64,000 nt of DNA from Lingula anatina (GCF_001039355.2 NW_019775409.1:365190-429189), one strand, 5' to 3'; positions 1 to 13,448 are shown, counted from the stretch's first letter. Program-made: numbers and translations. Notes: generated by a model not told the origin, from the sequence alone.

Positions 1-121
1 CACTGACGTTATGAATCATGGCACTCATATATTGTGCTTATTACTTACTTAACTTTCATTTAGACATTTTTCTTTGTGTCCTTCTTTTAAATCTTCAAGA
101 TATTTTATATTTCATGTCCAG

Positions 122-1711
122 CCGTTATAGACTGTGCCAGTGACCCGTGTATGAACCAGGGGAAGTGTGTAGAGTGGGAGGAGGGGCACTCGACCTCCAA
201 ATATTTCAAGTTTTACTGCCAGTGTCCGTCTGGCTACGGTGGTACTCTTTGTGAGCGAGGTACTGTATAACTTCAATAAAAAACTGATCACAATTTTACG
301 AAGTAAATCAAGGCTTTATAAAAGGACAGTTTCATCATTTTTGTTTATGTAATAGTTATACATAAATAAACAGACATTTGCACTTTTTCTTTCAGCAGAA
401 GATGAGGAATTCGTATATATTTTGCTTGGATCGGTGGTATTGTTTGCAATCCTGGTTGTTGGCGTTTTTATAGCTTTTTTTACCATTAGAAAAAGGTAAA
501 ATATTTTTCTCTTGAATTATACATTTATATTTTGTAAACAAAGATTTCTTGCTCTTAAATTTGACTTAGTATGAAAACCTTTAGGTGTGATCATGAGAGG
601 TATTTTAGATAAAAAAAATCTTTATCAAGCAGGATGAAATAAAAAGATCTCTTAACCCCGCGTGTGAAATATCTTCAATTTAATCAAGTGCATCTAGCCG
701 TTTTATTGCCTGGACATAAATACAGCGTTTTAAATTCGGGTTTGCAGATCGCAGAAAAAGAAACTGGAGAAGGAGCAGTGCCATGTTTTCCGCCATCAAG
801 GTCGCCCGGGCCCGGATGTCTATAGCCCGTGTGAGGAAAACACCTACGACAGAAGGGCACGTTTAGGTAATGAATATTAAGCATGTACACAATCGAGCAC
901 GCGAGAGAATGACAGACACAGAATCGCGCGCGTGCGTACGTGTACGCACGCAGACACTGCTTGGTGGGCATCTTGCCCTAAGTTGATATACTACGCCTAC
1001 TATATATGTTACAAATGAACGTACGAACACGCCAGTTTCGGATTTTAGATAAGAAAAATGTGTTAAGAAACAAAACATTTTTAACACGATGTTTTTTTTT
1101 ATCAGTCAACCTTCAAATTTCAGCCAGGAAAACTAAAAGAACTAAAAGAAGAACATTTCCAGATCCCAGGAAGAAAGTGTCGTGGGTGGAAAAAGAGCGA
1201 GGTATTGTCAACCCTGTTTACGAGGAAACTTTAGACGACGGCGGCCTCGACTACGTGTACGAGCCTCCTGTCCCCACGAAGCGAGTAATGTCTCCGATCT
1301 CTAGTGACAGCTCCTGGGTGAAAATAGATGGCGCTGAGATCGATGGCCAAGATTTTAGAGAAGACGGGCAGGGTCATCTTGTTGAAATTGAACCCTATGG
1401 CGAGTATATGAGTATTTTTACGATCGTTTTTTAAGAACAACCATGCAAATTTAATTTTGTATTTGTTTGTTTTTCCGTCTCTGTATTTATTTACTACTTT
1501 ATCTACCTGTGCTATAGTCTTAGTGCATGTTATCATTTGCAATAACACGCTCATTGTTAGCACGTATACAGTGCATTTGCTGGAGTTAAATATTTTGATT
1601 TTGATTTTATTTATTTAACTAATAATTTATTTACATATAATAGTTAAATACTTTTCTGAAATGTATTATTTAATAATAGGAACATAGACAATGAAATAAC
1701 CTTTATTATTA

Positions 1712-1751
<40 letters not shown>

Positions 1752-3602
1752 CAGGTGAGGAAGGAGAAGTCCGCGGTGACGAAGATATCGTACCGCCGGA
1801 CACAGCACACCGAGTTGAAGAGGTGGGTCAAGAAGACAAAGAATGGTTTGGAACGTCGCTGGAACATATCGCCGAAGTCAACCAGGCCGTCGTTGACATT
1901 GATGCTGTCCGGAAGTCTCCCAAGCTAAAGATGCCCAAAAGGCTGAATGTCAAAAAGTTGAAAAAACTACGGAAGTCTTCCAAGAGAGATAAGGCAAGGT
2001 CCTCAACGGAAAGTGTCGATGTTGAGTCCGATTCAGCAGCCGAGAAACAAGCAGAGCAGCCAGTTAAGGCAGTTGATGAACCAAGTGTTTCCAGTGACGA
2101 TGCAGGCACACGCAAAACCAAAGAGGAGGCTGCTCATAATCCGCCCTCTCAAGATGCAAAGCCGCAACCCGTCATGTTTAATGTTCTTGGCATGCCAGTT
2201 AGGCCTTCGCCAGTCCGGGTAGCCAAAGTCGATGTCAATTTTTCTCCAGGAAGAAACCTCCTGGAAACTTCGGCTGTGCAGACGTCTTTTTCGTATTTAG
2301 ATCTCGAGAGCGACGTGAGTTTTGATCAACGAACCGATCATTCTGACGCTGAGAGCGCCCAACCAACAACAACAACAACAACAACAACAGACGAAGCGCG
2401 ACATCTTCCCACCATGGATCTCAAACGAAATCCCTAATGACGTCGTTGAGAGCGGTCGAGTGATAAAAACCCCATATGCTGGGCAGGCAGCAAGTGTAGC
2501 TGAACAAGAAGGAACTGGTTCTCCAGCGGACGAGCGCAGGCCTTTCACGAGAGACACTCGTGGCATTCAGACCTCGTTGTCGTACATCGACCCTGATGGT
2601 AGCACCAATGCCAGTGAGGATAACAGTGTCCAAGAGGAAGAGGCAGGGGTCACTAGGGGCACTACCGACAACGGTGACCTGTATCACACCCCCGCTGAGT
2701 CCCCAGATACAAGTGGCGGTAGCCCCGCACAGGGAACAGGAGGGGTCCAAATATACACGCGATCAACGTACCTGAGCTTCCTGCAACCTCAGTCGCCGTT
2801 TGGCCCCAAAATTAGGTCGGTCTCCCCTCAGCCGTATCTCGAGAGTTTTGTTCAGGAAAAGTCCGGACAGTCGCCTGCGTGTCCAACTCTTTCCCCCAGA
2901 GCGCGCGAAGTTCTTCATCCGTCAGAACAAGCACTTGCTCCGCGCCAGCCGTACATGAGCAACTTTACCACAGTTCCTACGAAGAATACTGCGAACATGC
3001 CACAGGAAAGTTCAGGGTCGGAGGAAATTGCTAAACACGAACCGAAAGAACATACACAGGTTGCATCACCTACAAAACACAGATGTTTGATAAATCACCA
3101 CGATGTCAGCGATATAAGAACCCCTATTTCATGTAAACTATGCTCACCAAGAAGCCTCCAACTGGAACAGATAGACTCGGGCGCAACCGAGCAACAAAGT
3201 ATTGTCACGCCTCACTCCACAATGTCGCCAGAAACACCTACAGTGACATCCTCAAAGAAAACAGATGAAATACTTATGGAGAGAGGAAAGCAGCATTTTG
3301 AATCGTCACAGCGAAATAATGACAGTGATAGAACTAGCCCAGAATCCGTAGCCGACTCGTATGAACAGCCTGAGACCACTACCACCAAGGCACCCAGACA
3401 GAAGCTGTTTTCCGACGATAAGCCTCAACCGCAGCCTGTGCAGAGGCAGGTGCCGCCCTTACGTCTGCAGGATTCTTCGGAGGAAGATTTTGACAACGAG
3501 GTCGAAGCATATTTATCCCAAATCAGCATCAGTCACCAAGCCCTGGCTGAAAACGAGGCTAATTCACGGCGCGAAAGGACCAAAAATGCAGATGACAGTT
3601 GA
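122..3602 (+). CDS. EGF-domain type I membrane protein with long cytoplasmic tail (5' end outside window)
   Basis: Exons by splice consensus and phase: 122-259, 396-495, 748-866, 1124-1411, 1755-2314, 2391-3602, giving about 804 residues of the C-terminal part. Exon 122-259 encodes one EGF-like domain: six cysteines, with CQCPSGYGGTLC at its end. Exon 396-495 encodes a membrane helix (YILLGSVVLFAILVVGVFIA) followed by basic FTIRKR. The remaining roughly 725 residues are cytoplasmic, hydrophilic, rich in Ser, Pro, Glu and basic patches (KKLKKLRKSSKRDK), and contain NPVYEE, an NPxY-type phosphotyrosine/endocytosis motif. A motif QTS(F/L)SY(L/I)D occurs twice in the tail. The membrane exon enters in phase 1 and leaves in phase 2, as in the lectin receptors downstream. 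The ectodomain upstream of the EGF is not in the window. The 2315-2390 intron is inferred; a frameshift in the CAA repeat is the alternative. Family not recognised beyond this. Confidence 0.72.
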
Positions 3603-3997
3603 GCAGTTTCCGCACACACTGTAGACTTTACAGCATAAAACATTGGGTATCATGAAAATTAAACCCCTTTTGAAATATGGACTTCACTCCACGGCGAAAT
3701 TGAGCTCATTTTATTTTATTTTTTTTAATATGTACTTAGAAATACCGGTACAATGTACAAAGAAACGCGAGCGTGTTAGTTAAAGAATTTATTTGAAAAG
3801 ACATATTTTATAACATATGAAATGTTTGAATCATTTTATTGGGTTGAGATGTGATGTTCTTAAAAGTTTGCATATGTCGATTGTAAAAAAGGCCTCCATG
3901 AGAGAACTGAGTTCCAGAAAAATATATGTACATATTTTTTCAAACAGATGGCTAACAAACCAGAATTTTCCCCAGTGTACAATAAGATTTTTATGAT

Positions 3998-4003
3998 AAT
4001 AAA
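3998..4003 (+). other. candidate polyadenylation signal of the EGF-domain gene
   Basis: An AATAAA hexamer lies about 400 bases after the stop codon at 3602. It is the first strong hexamer I see on this strand after the coding region. Confidence 0.45.
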
Positions 4004-4239
4004 TTGTAATTTTGATAAAACCTGTGTTTTCACTGTTTTTTTTTTTTTTTTTTTTTTGTTTTCGTGTTGATCGATTACTTCCATGTAAATGGTAAAACCA
4101 TTTTTACCAACGATTTAATTGAATTTGACATAAGCAAAACATAAGCATAATAGAAATTTAAAAAAAAACTCGGTTACATACTTGGAGATTAGCAAAAGGA
4201 AAAAAAGCTTTGAAAGTTGTGGACAAATAGAGACCACCC

Positions 4240-4730
4240 AGTTTCATCAATACTGGATCGCGCTGTCCTATGGATAACACTATCCTTTGGATAAAACTGT
4301 TGTCCTGTGGACAGTTAACCTGAGGTCTGCAGCCTTTTTAACCAATGGAGAGCAATATCAGAGACAAAAATAAGTACACACACTGGACAAAAGAAGTGTC
4401 ACCCCTACTGAACCGATACTTTGGGGGAGATAAACGACTGTGGGATGATATGCTCCTGGTATCATTTTATTAACATCAAATTTCACAAAAGAAACGGTTC
4501 TGACTGAACAATTCAACTGCATCGATATTCTGACATTGCTTATATTCCGCCTCTTCAGGTTAATAACTTTGATTACTCTGATTCAGGGGGTAACCCTTCT
4601 GTTGTCTAGTGTGTGTATATAGAGTTTAGTAAACATTACTCTACCCACAGGACAATTGCCCGGAGGATAACAATTTTATGTAGTGGATAGTGTTATCCAG
4701 AGGATAGCGCTATCCAGTGTTGAAGAAACT
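4240..4730. mobile_element. MITE-like element with ~45-50 bp terminal inverted repeats
   Basis: The left end (4240-4288) contains tttcatcaatactggatcgc and ggataacactatcc. The right end (about 4684-4730) contains ggatagtgttatcc and then tatccagtgttgaagaaact, the inverted counterpart. A second, inner pair (tcctgtggacagttaacc and acaggacaattgcc) extends the symmetry. No transposase reading frame lies inside, so it would be non-autonomous. A related partial copy lies at about 23472-23568. Superfamily and target-site duplication could not be fixed by eye. Confidence 0.6.
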
Positions 4731-5608
4731 ACCAGGAGAGTGCTCAATAATTCAAAATTAAAACCAGTTCATCAGCTAAAACAGCTACCGATCTCAAATA
4801 ATCCGATATTTTAAGGTCACTGGAGACACTCAGAAACCAAAGTGCGTAATATTCAGTAAGTAATTTAATTTACAGATTAATGAAATGCACACAGGAAGTT
4901 GACATGAGGCCATAATATACGCTTCGACCCCGTTTAATTTTACATTAAAATCCGAACACTAAATACTGACGATTGTATCATACAAAAAATTAAATAATAA
5001 TGCATGTTCATAAATTAATACCATAACTCCTTTATTTCTACATAAACGTGTGTTGACACACATACACAGACAACGCACACACTGATGCGTGCATAAGGCA
5101 TATTTTAAAATAGCAAACGCCACTTGCTTTTCTAAAAAGGAAATTGATTGTTAGCAGGTAACATGAGGTAATATAACATTTTGAGGTCGTGATTGAGTTC
5201 GACCACGCTTCAAAAAGGGTGATATACGGTAACATATACAAGATCAAATCAGCGGTTTCGGGTCACTGTGACGTCATATATTTGTTGATCTTGGCTTACA
5301 GGGTACCAACAATGTTCACTTACGCGCAGTGCTAGAAATTACTTAACTAACATACGTTGACTTAATGCATGTTGACGATTAATTGTTTCATTTGAGAACA
5401 ACTTTCAGTTAAAGTATTGCCTTTCTATTTGCGGTCAAAAAATTATTATCGCCTTACGGGAATAATTTTGTGAGTTGACCATTTAAAGAATGTCAAAATA
5501 GACTTCGATGCTACTTCTTTTGGATCACCCTATATCAACGTTTCAATTTCCTATAAAGACGGGGAACTGATGACTACCGCTATTACAGGTTATTTTGGAA
5601 TAACTGAA

Positions 5609-5626
5609 ATGAGCGGTTCACTATGA
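5609..5626 (+). promoter_or_regulatory. five-codon upstream ORF overlapping the start codon of the four-helix gene
   Basis: ATG AGC GGT TCA CTA TGA ends in a TGA whose TG are also bases 2-3 of the ATG at 5623. The overlap has the ATGA geometry known from termination-reinitiation. It is visible in sequence; whether it regulates translation is unknown. Confidence 0.4.
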
Positions 5627-5768
5627 GAGAAGTGAAGAACTGCCTGGGTTGTCTGTCTTTCAAAGAGGGAGTCGTCCTTAGCGCTACGTATACTTTGGTA
5701 AGGCCTTAAAGTGTGATTTTATTTCTTCTGATTTCTATGTATATATAGGCCACCGTATACTGATGCCT

Positions 5769-5804
<36 letters not shown>

Positions 5805-5937
5805 TGAATGGTGGTCATGAGAATATGCTCATTGAGTCAGTCAATTTAGAGGATTATTTTTTTAAACATATTTCTTGTTTTGTGCGGATGTTTCCTTTTG
5901 TCTTGTTTTTTTTACCCTATAGGCCCTCGTCATTATG

Positions 5938-5987
<50 letters not shown>

Positions 5988-8242
5988 ATAACCTTGCATC
6001 CTGAAATATTTTATTAAAATAATGTATTTTCATTCCAATGAAGTCAACATATTCATTATTTATCTTTCTCAGCATGTTTTATTTTATTTCAGTTTTTATG
6101 CTCTATGTTGTTTTAATCGAAATAGGCAAGCAATATCTCGCCCTCGCAACTGAGAGTAGGTACTGGGTACGTGTGCGGTGATTATCACCACCAGAACATT
6201 TAACTCGAGTTGTATTTCTCTAAATAACATCCGCACCTTTCAGTTCAGGACACGGCTTTTTAAGGTCACGGAGGTCACGAAGGCCTCAGTACGCTGTCTA
6301 AGAGTCAGCTAAGAGTTGTCGGTTTATTTAAACAAAGAATTGTATAAACGAGAAACTCGTGTCTAAAGCCGCTTAACCTGTCGGCTGTTAGGAGACATTT
6401 CGATCTGCATTAAATAGGGTGAACAATCATTTGAAAGTGCTATCACTATTTGTTTCATCAGTTTATTTAAAGATGTTTATACTTAAAAATGCATTTGAAG
6501 GCAATTTTGCCACCATATAGTTTCAAATAGCAAAATTTAAAAAAATACCAAAAAAAAGCGTCGTTTCATATTGCCCAAAAATGATATATTCTGCATTTTT
6601 CTTTTAATTCATTACTATCAAAATATATTAATTTTTGATCAACCGAAATTCAATCCTGCAGCTCAATCTGTCTCTCTCTCTCTCTTTGAAAAAAAAAAAT
6701 TACGAAGAATCAACAAATCCTCAAAACTTGATTTTCAATTATATCTCTTCTACAAACCAGGCGGATATATTGTCTGAGGCGTAAACAGTGATTACATTGA
6801 GAAGAACACGATCATTGACGCGGAAAACGATTTCTTTGTTAATCTAAGTTCAGTGCTGGGCAAGAGGCCATCCGAGTACGTGCCGTTCACATGCAATGTA
6901 TGAGGAGCGTGTTCACAATCAATGACCTTAGGAGTTCGCATGAAATGCTGCGTCCTAAATGTTCAATCACAAAGAGCCTTTGGTTGATTTTAATTTATTC
7001 ATTTCCGTTTAATCTATTAGTTCAGACATCGTTATCACTATAGGGTTACAATTCCCTTAGGCTGTGCCAAATCATAATCGCAGCTAATGAGATTCGTTTG
7101 AACTTAGCTAATTTGATGAAGAGTGAGAACAGAGTCAGATTATACAGGGTTAAAGACTACCGGTAGATTGAGAGAAAGGGAAAGTCTAGCACTCTAGCTA
7201 TTTTAAATAGAAAATAGCGTCTAAAAGGAACTTACACCCCCTCCCCCAGGACCTATAGCCCGGAATATCATTCCTAAACACTGAATTATTTAAAGAACTT
7301 TTATCTCAGTGATAAAACACTTTTAAGACAACGATGTTTTCACATGGATGCTTTCTTATGAGTCATGCTACCACTTTATGTTATCTGTCTGGTGCTCTTT
7401 AGAATTCTCGTCAGGAAGGACTAAGAAGTCAAGAACAAAACACGAGAAAGAGAGGGCTAACCAAACACCAGTGCACATGATCCACGCACAGCTGTTCTGA
7501 CGCACAATATGGTTCATTTCAGGTCAATTAAACACAATCACGCAACGGTGGCTTCAATATGTTTCTTGGTCTGAGATCTCGAATCTAAACAACAACAATA
7601 CATGTACTACGTAATGGACAGATCTTACGGACAAATCTTTTACCAGAGCTTGGTGTGATATAATGCTAAAATTAAGATGAAATGAATGGCAAGCAAGCGT
7701 ATATACGCATACCGTACAGGTATTATGTAATGACCGGCCGTGTATAAATTGCCAAATCAATAATATTTGTTGACCTTACAGCACGGGGTCATATGCCAGG
7801 AAACCAAGGTTGCTGATTCCTCAACAGTGCGAATTACGTCAATTACTTCTGCCAAATTAAATTTGAAATTTGAAATTGAGTAATAACATGCATGTGTACA
7901 AATCTCGATTTATAGGAACATAAGCGTTGTTACATCGATGTTTTATGAGGACAGTGGTAAAGTCAATATTTCAACACTGTCAGTTTCAATCGAATGCTTC
8001 CCTCCACTAAGGGAGATGCAGTTGCGGGCAACCATAGGTTAGTTTCCCTGTGTCGCCCAGATTCCGAATACATTGGACAAGAGTACATTATCATTTCTAC
8101 ATGTCCTTTTTGGACATCGCACCTGGCAATAGGGATATACTGCATGGTAAGGTTTAAGAGACTATAAATTTATCTGCTCCTTTTTTATTTTCAATTTCTT
8201 TTTTACCTACTGTTGCTGCTGCAGCTACTACTACTACTTATT

Positions 8243-8277
<35 letters not shown>

Positions 8278-8744
8278 TTGTTGGTTTATCGCTTTATTAT
8301 GATTGTTATTGGATATTCTAGGGCATCGCCTGCCTGGCAATAGTTCTTACTGGATTCGCTTTTGCTGAGCAATATGGACTTGAAATGTCAGAGGGAATAC
8401 AATGGACAGGTAGGCTGCTCCGCTAAAAGTTTGAATTTTACAAGTGTGAAAACTACCTAACGAGAAGGTATAGAAATAGGAACAAAATGTTTTCTGATTT
8501 TACCTTTGGCATTCTGCTCTTAAGCGTTCGTACATTACAATTTCTATGGATGGGGACCACAGTTTCCACTCCCCTTTTTCAAATATGTGAAACTGTTCTA
8601 TTTCAATTCTGTACGAACTAAATTCACCAAGTAATATTTTTCCTTTGCCTAGATACCGGTATGTGCGTTGATTGTAAGAGCTCGTGACAGAGATGAATTT
8701 CTAATATCTATTTTATTTGTTAAATGAATAAACAAATATTATTA

Positions 8745-8785
<41 letters not shown>

Positions 8786-10530
8786 GGTATCCCATTTGAA
8801 TCTCTGAAAACAGTGACGGTATTTTCCTACGTGATGTTTGGGGCGTGGCTAGCCAGCAGCGTACTGATGTACATTGCCGTCTACCTGGTAAGGTGTCTGT
8901 TACCGCTCTTCGTGTATTAAAATGGTGTATTTGTAGACAATGACATCAAGCCAAATGCCTTTGAAAAATAATAGCGTTTGTCTTTCAAATGTAATTATGT
9001 AGCCATAGATGAAAAATGTGCTTATGATAATGATAATAATTATAATAATTTCGTTGGTTTAATCAGTTTGGAGGGATTATTTATGTTTAAATTATATAAA
9101 TCTTTATTCATTTGTGTTCATTAATACGAGCAAGATTAATTTTTCCTTCAGGAGAGCAGAGTGTGCTGCTACCCGTGGATATTCCAGACGATAGTTTGTT
9201 CCATTATTCTCATCGCCTGGGTCATTTACTGCGGGATTACCATGGGGACAGCGGCATCGCACGGCACTGACACCAGTCCTTTAGGTTAGGGTTCGCTCTA
9301 TCTATTTATCTATTTCCAATTATTATTATTATAATTATTATTTAATTGTTTTTAAACAAATAAGATTTTATTTATTCACTTATTCATTTGCCGGAGTTAA
9401 ATCTATCACTATGCGTTTAGGCAAGTGAAAATGACACTTTTCTTTTTGTAAAGAGGAACTGACGAAAGACGTTATATTCATAACCGCCATCTGATTTTTT
9501 GTTTCAGACACTAGGGCTTGGATTGAGTATTTTGAACGGTCTCTCCTCATTGCAGGGCTGTTTATCTACAACGTAAGTCTTATAGAGAAAGTAATGAAAA
9601 TGTGATGAAGTTGAAATGTGATTTAGAAATACTGCTTTGTGGTAGTTTTCAAATTAAAAAAAAATGGTCCTTCTCGTTAGAGGAAACTGAAAAAAATTCT
9701 AACTGGAATAATATAATTTATTGTAGATCTACGAGTAATTTGACTAAGTTAGGTTTAGTTTCTTTCACGATGCGGCAACATAAACAAAACATAGCAATGT
9801 ACAATAAAAAGCACACAAAATTAAACGTACACAGAGCTTATAACAAAATGTTGCTGACAACTAAATTATACATGTACATTCTGCGAAGACGCTTTGTACA
9901 CAAGGTCTACAACAAGCACAGGATCTTCACGTACGCTCATGTACACCATTAAAGCTGAGTTTATGCTACGTGATGTACCGGTAAGTCTATAATTAAGCGC
10001 ATGTTCAAGTGTTTATTATTTTTGTTTTCTTTCAGGTGGTGGGAATTGTCTGTGTTCGGGGCTACTGTGCAGAGCTGTGGGAAAAACAAAACAAGGTGAT
10101 GACATAAACCTTCTGAATCATTAAATACGAAACATAAAACACCCAGCTAATTTCTTGTCGATTGATGATAACGTAAGTGAATGAATAAATGTAAAATTAA
10201 CGTCAAATACCGCAAACTTAATTCTTTCCTTTTTTTATCTGTTCGTTCAGTTTTTTAAACATATTATAACATTTTCATACACCTACCTCCTACTTTTATC
10301 CAGCTTGCTCGTTAAATTTTTAATTCATTAACTTACTTTTTACTCTCTAAGTATCATGCATGTACACATTCTTTCCTGACGTAAAAAGTACGCCTGTTAC
10401 GTCTAATTTCCAGGCGGGGTCCCTGACGCCGAGCGTGGATGTCGAGAAGAGATTTTCCGATGTATTCAATCCACCGCATCTCCGCTCTGACCACGTGTAT
10501 AATATTCCGGTGGGAACTTATATCGCATAA
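5623..10530 (+). CDS. four-transmembrane-helix protein, seven exons, complete
   Basis: Exons: 5623-5697, 8322-8409, 8787-8887, 9152-9284, 9508-9572, 10036-10095, 10414-10530. All junctions are GT-AG and the phases agree, giving 212 residues. Hydrophobic segments lie at about residues 17-40, 63-88, 96-117 and 143-163. The N-terminus begins with a short cytosolic-looking NCLGCLSFKEG segment and the tail (about 175-212) is hydrophilic with VYNIPVGTY near the end. The Cys-x2-Cys-x-Ser...Gly start before helix 1 is reminiscent of LAPTM/DUF4728-type tetraspan proteins, but this is only a weak resemblance and the large-loop Cys signature of true tetraspanins is absent. The first intron is long (2.6 kb). 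The gene faces the zinc-finger gene tail to tail. Confidence 0.8.
5770..5982. repeat. poly-T run and (CT)n microsatellite in first intron
   Basis: A run of about 33 T (5771-5803) is followed by a (CT)n tract of about 40 bases (5941-5981). Both lie inside intron 1 of the four-helix gene. Confidence 0.9.
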
Positions 10531-12092
10531 CTGCGGGCTATACCCTGTCCGGTTCTTGAAGAAGAGAGAGAACGTTTCTGCGCCACGTTTGTGATCTTTT
10601 AACACATATCAACGAGTATATCTGTTGTTGAATGCATTCTCAGTATACAAAAACTGGGAATCAAATGATGGCAAAGGGGCAGCTGTTGGGCAGTGGGTAT
10701 TGCAGTGTACATGTATATAATACGGTGGGCATGCCGAGCTTTATATCAAAACTGGTGTGGCGCGAATATATCGCGAATATATATATCGCGAATATATCGC
10801 GAATATATGTCTTTTTTTGTCCTATGCGCAAACGAATAGCTTTAACAAATACGGATTTTATTGCATAGTTGGTAAAGCGTATATACATGTTGTATTGGGG
10901 CATGGATCACGTGTTTTGTAAATTATCATCGAGCGCTTAAAGCACAAGAGGGATTCCTCTCCTGTTAGTAAGAAGCAAACTGACTTTGCGCTAACTTGCT
11001 CAGTAGTTGTACTCGTAGATTTAATATTTTATATATTTCCAAATAGAGATCGAACTTTTCTTTATTCTGATCACCCAGGATAAGGATAAGGATCGACCTC
11101 TTCTGACGTCACAGGTATCTCAGGGATAGTCTAATGTAGAGCATCAGAAATAGACCATGTTATAGTTGGCGCTTTTCTGTTGTAATTTTGCACCTGTACA
11201 AAAATGCATATTTTACACGGTTTAAAAAGAGCCAAGCATTCTTTGTAGAACTGCAAACTTATTCATTCCGTTAGTACATGTAATAGCACAATTTTCCATT
11301 CTAAACCAAAAGAATGCACGAGGGTTTTTTGCCTAGTATGACTTTTTATTGAATATGTAATTAGGTTTGTACTGCTTTACGTGTGCACGAAGCTTGATTG
11401 TAGTTATTATTGAGTTTAGTCCCAACGGTATAGACACTGCTCTCACACTAGTAAAATCTATTGAGTCTGTGTCATTAATTTTACTGTCTCATGAATATTG
11501 TGAAGATTTGAAGTTGTGATATTTGATCTCTGATTGAGGAAAAGCATTATAATCAATGCAAATTAAAATTACACAAAAAAGTCATTACTTCATCAAGAGA
11601 TTTTTGTCTCTATGCTATGTTCATAAATGAGCAGCTTTTGATTGACAATTATTTTACGTGTAGATGCAATAATCCAAAAATGTACATAGAAAATGTTCTC
11701 TTTATTGAGAAAAAAATTAACTTGTATGTTTGTTAATTTTAATATTATATTCGACAAATCCTTGCATACTTAAAAGGTTTGTGTGATTGGTCTATTGGTA
11801 AAGAAATAAATCTTTTGACAAACCCTTTTAGTCTTAATGAACACATTTATGAAATATTATTATGGAATATTAAATCAAAAGTTATGTAGCATGTTAATGC
11901 CACTCATCCAGTCATATTTTACATGTTAAATACATTTTTAAATCTTTCACTGGCTTACAATTCAGTCAAAATATCATGTGGGAGAACTAACATCGTCAAT
12001 TACGCTAAATTGTATGTCAAGTAGCAGATTGCAAGAAATTCTTATGCCCACAGCACAGCTGAATGGCCACATTGTTGCTGCCACTTTATTTC
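10531..12092. other. convergent 3' UTRs / intergenic
   Basis: No supported coding exon. It holds a short tandem repeat of tcgcgaatata units (10760-10808) and a candidate AATAAA at 11805-11810 for the four-helix gene. TTTATT at 11701-11706 could be the opposite-strand signal of the zinc-finger gene, which also has AATAAA almost directly after its stop (12085-12090 on the complement). Confidence 0.45.
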
Positions 12093-13448
12093 TTACTGGT
12101 GTTGTAATGTCATACTGTCACCATAATCATGCTCATGGTACTGATGCTCAAAATGCTGCTGATTCAGAAGCTGTTCCTGTTGTTGTTGTTGCTGTTGTTG
12201 TTGCAGATATTGTGTCTGCTGCTGATGTTGGTAACCACCGTAACTTTCCCCTGTCATGGACTCCAAAAGCAATATGGCTTCCGTGGCACTCTGAACCTCC
12301 GAGGTCATGGTCTGACCTGAGGGGACAGATGTATAGGTGGCGCCATGTGCTTGTGGAGCTGTGGAGGCAAATTGATTCATCTGAGCATCTGGTTGGGCAT
12401 ATTGGACCTAAATAAAGTAGTAAATGGCAGTCAACATTACAGTACAGTTCATTTAACTGGTACATTTATTGATTGACTTCTTATATGTAAAACAACACAT
12501 AAAATAAAAACAATGGCAATAGATAATTTAATTGCATAAAAAGCATGATTTGTGTGAATTTATGGACCCTGATATTTAAACAACTTTGTGAGGAAAAAAA
12601 AAAAAAAAAAAAAAGGAGCCTAGACAACACTGCATGCATATTGTGAATATGTCTGCTATTATTTTCTGCTTTTTTGAGACTAATGTACAGGAAACCAAGA
12701 GAGCACTGTACTAGGATTTTCTATACTGTTTGAGGATAAAAAAGTTGAACCTAATAAGACAACTTAGAATTACAATTTTTAGCTATTCAAATTCTTGTAC
12801 AGATCTAATTCTTCACAACTGTTCTGATGTGTCTGGTCTTGAACAAAAAGTTAACAAATAAAGTTTTAAATGAAAAGAAAATGAATCAATTAATCAATTA
12901 CTGAATATATAAATAAATAAATAAATAAATAAAAATATACTGTGCCTAGTACAACTGACCTGTAACTGTTTGTCTTGCCCCATCTCGTAATACACAGTTT
13001 CTTCTACGATATGCTGATCTTCAGTGCTGCCCCCTATCTCCATGTTGACAGTTCCCTCTTGAACCACCTCGCTTGTCTCAGGACCTGCTGTGGTCACAAT
13101 GTATACAGTCTGGAAATAATAATATGAAAATATAAATGAAAGCTTTTTATATGTAATTAATCAGAGAAATAAATAAATGGAATAACATATCAATATGGCT
13201 GGCCCAATTTACAGGTTAGTAAAAATTTCATTCCTTGCAAGCCATTAAAAAACCACTTGGCTGAGATGCATAACACTTAAGAGTCCTTTTTTACTCATTT
13301 ATAATGCTGTTCATTTCATTACTTTTTGCGGTGAAACAGTCATTATATCTTAATCAGTGCACACACTTTTCTATCCTAAACTTTGAACTGCACAAATGTA
13401 CACAAAAAAACAATTTCACACACATACAATTAAGCATACACACACACA

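Larger units (their letters stand above)
3603..5608. other. 3' UTR and intergenic stretch
   Basis: No coding exon with good splice borders was found here. The stretch holds the presumed 3' UTR of the EGF gene, a T-rich run near 4037-4057, an inverted-repeat element at 4240-4730, and the presumed promoter and 5' UTR of the four-helix gene. Confidence 0.5.

Noticed and set aside
9602-9952. 116-codon open frame on the + strand
   Set aside because: It starts inside an intron of the four-helix gene between well-supported exons and resembles no protein.
12148-12465. Open frames on both strands over the polyglutamine exon
   Set aside because: Shadows of the last zinc-finger exon; only the frame with the Gln run joins the upstream exon in phase.
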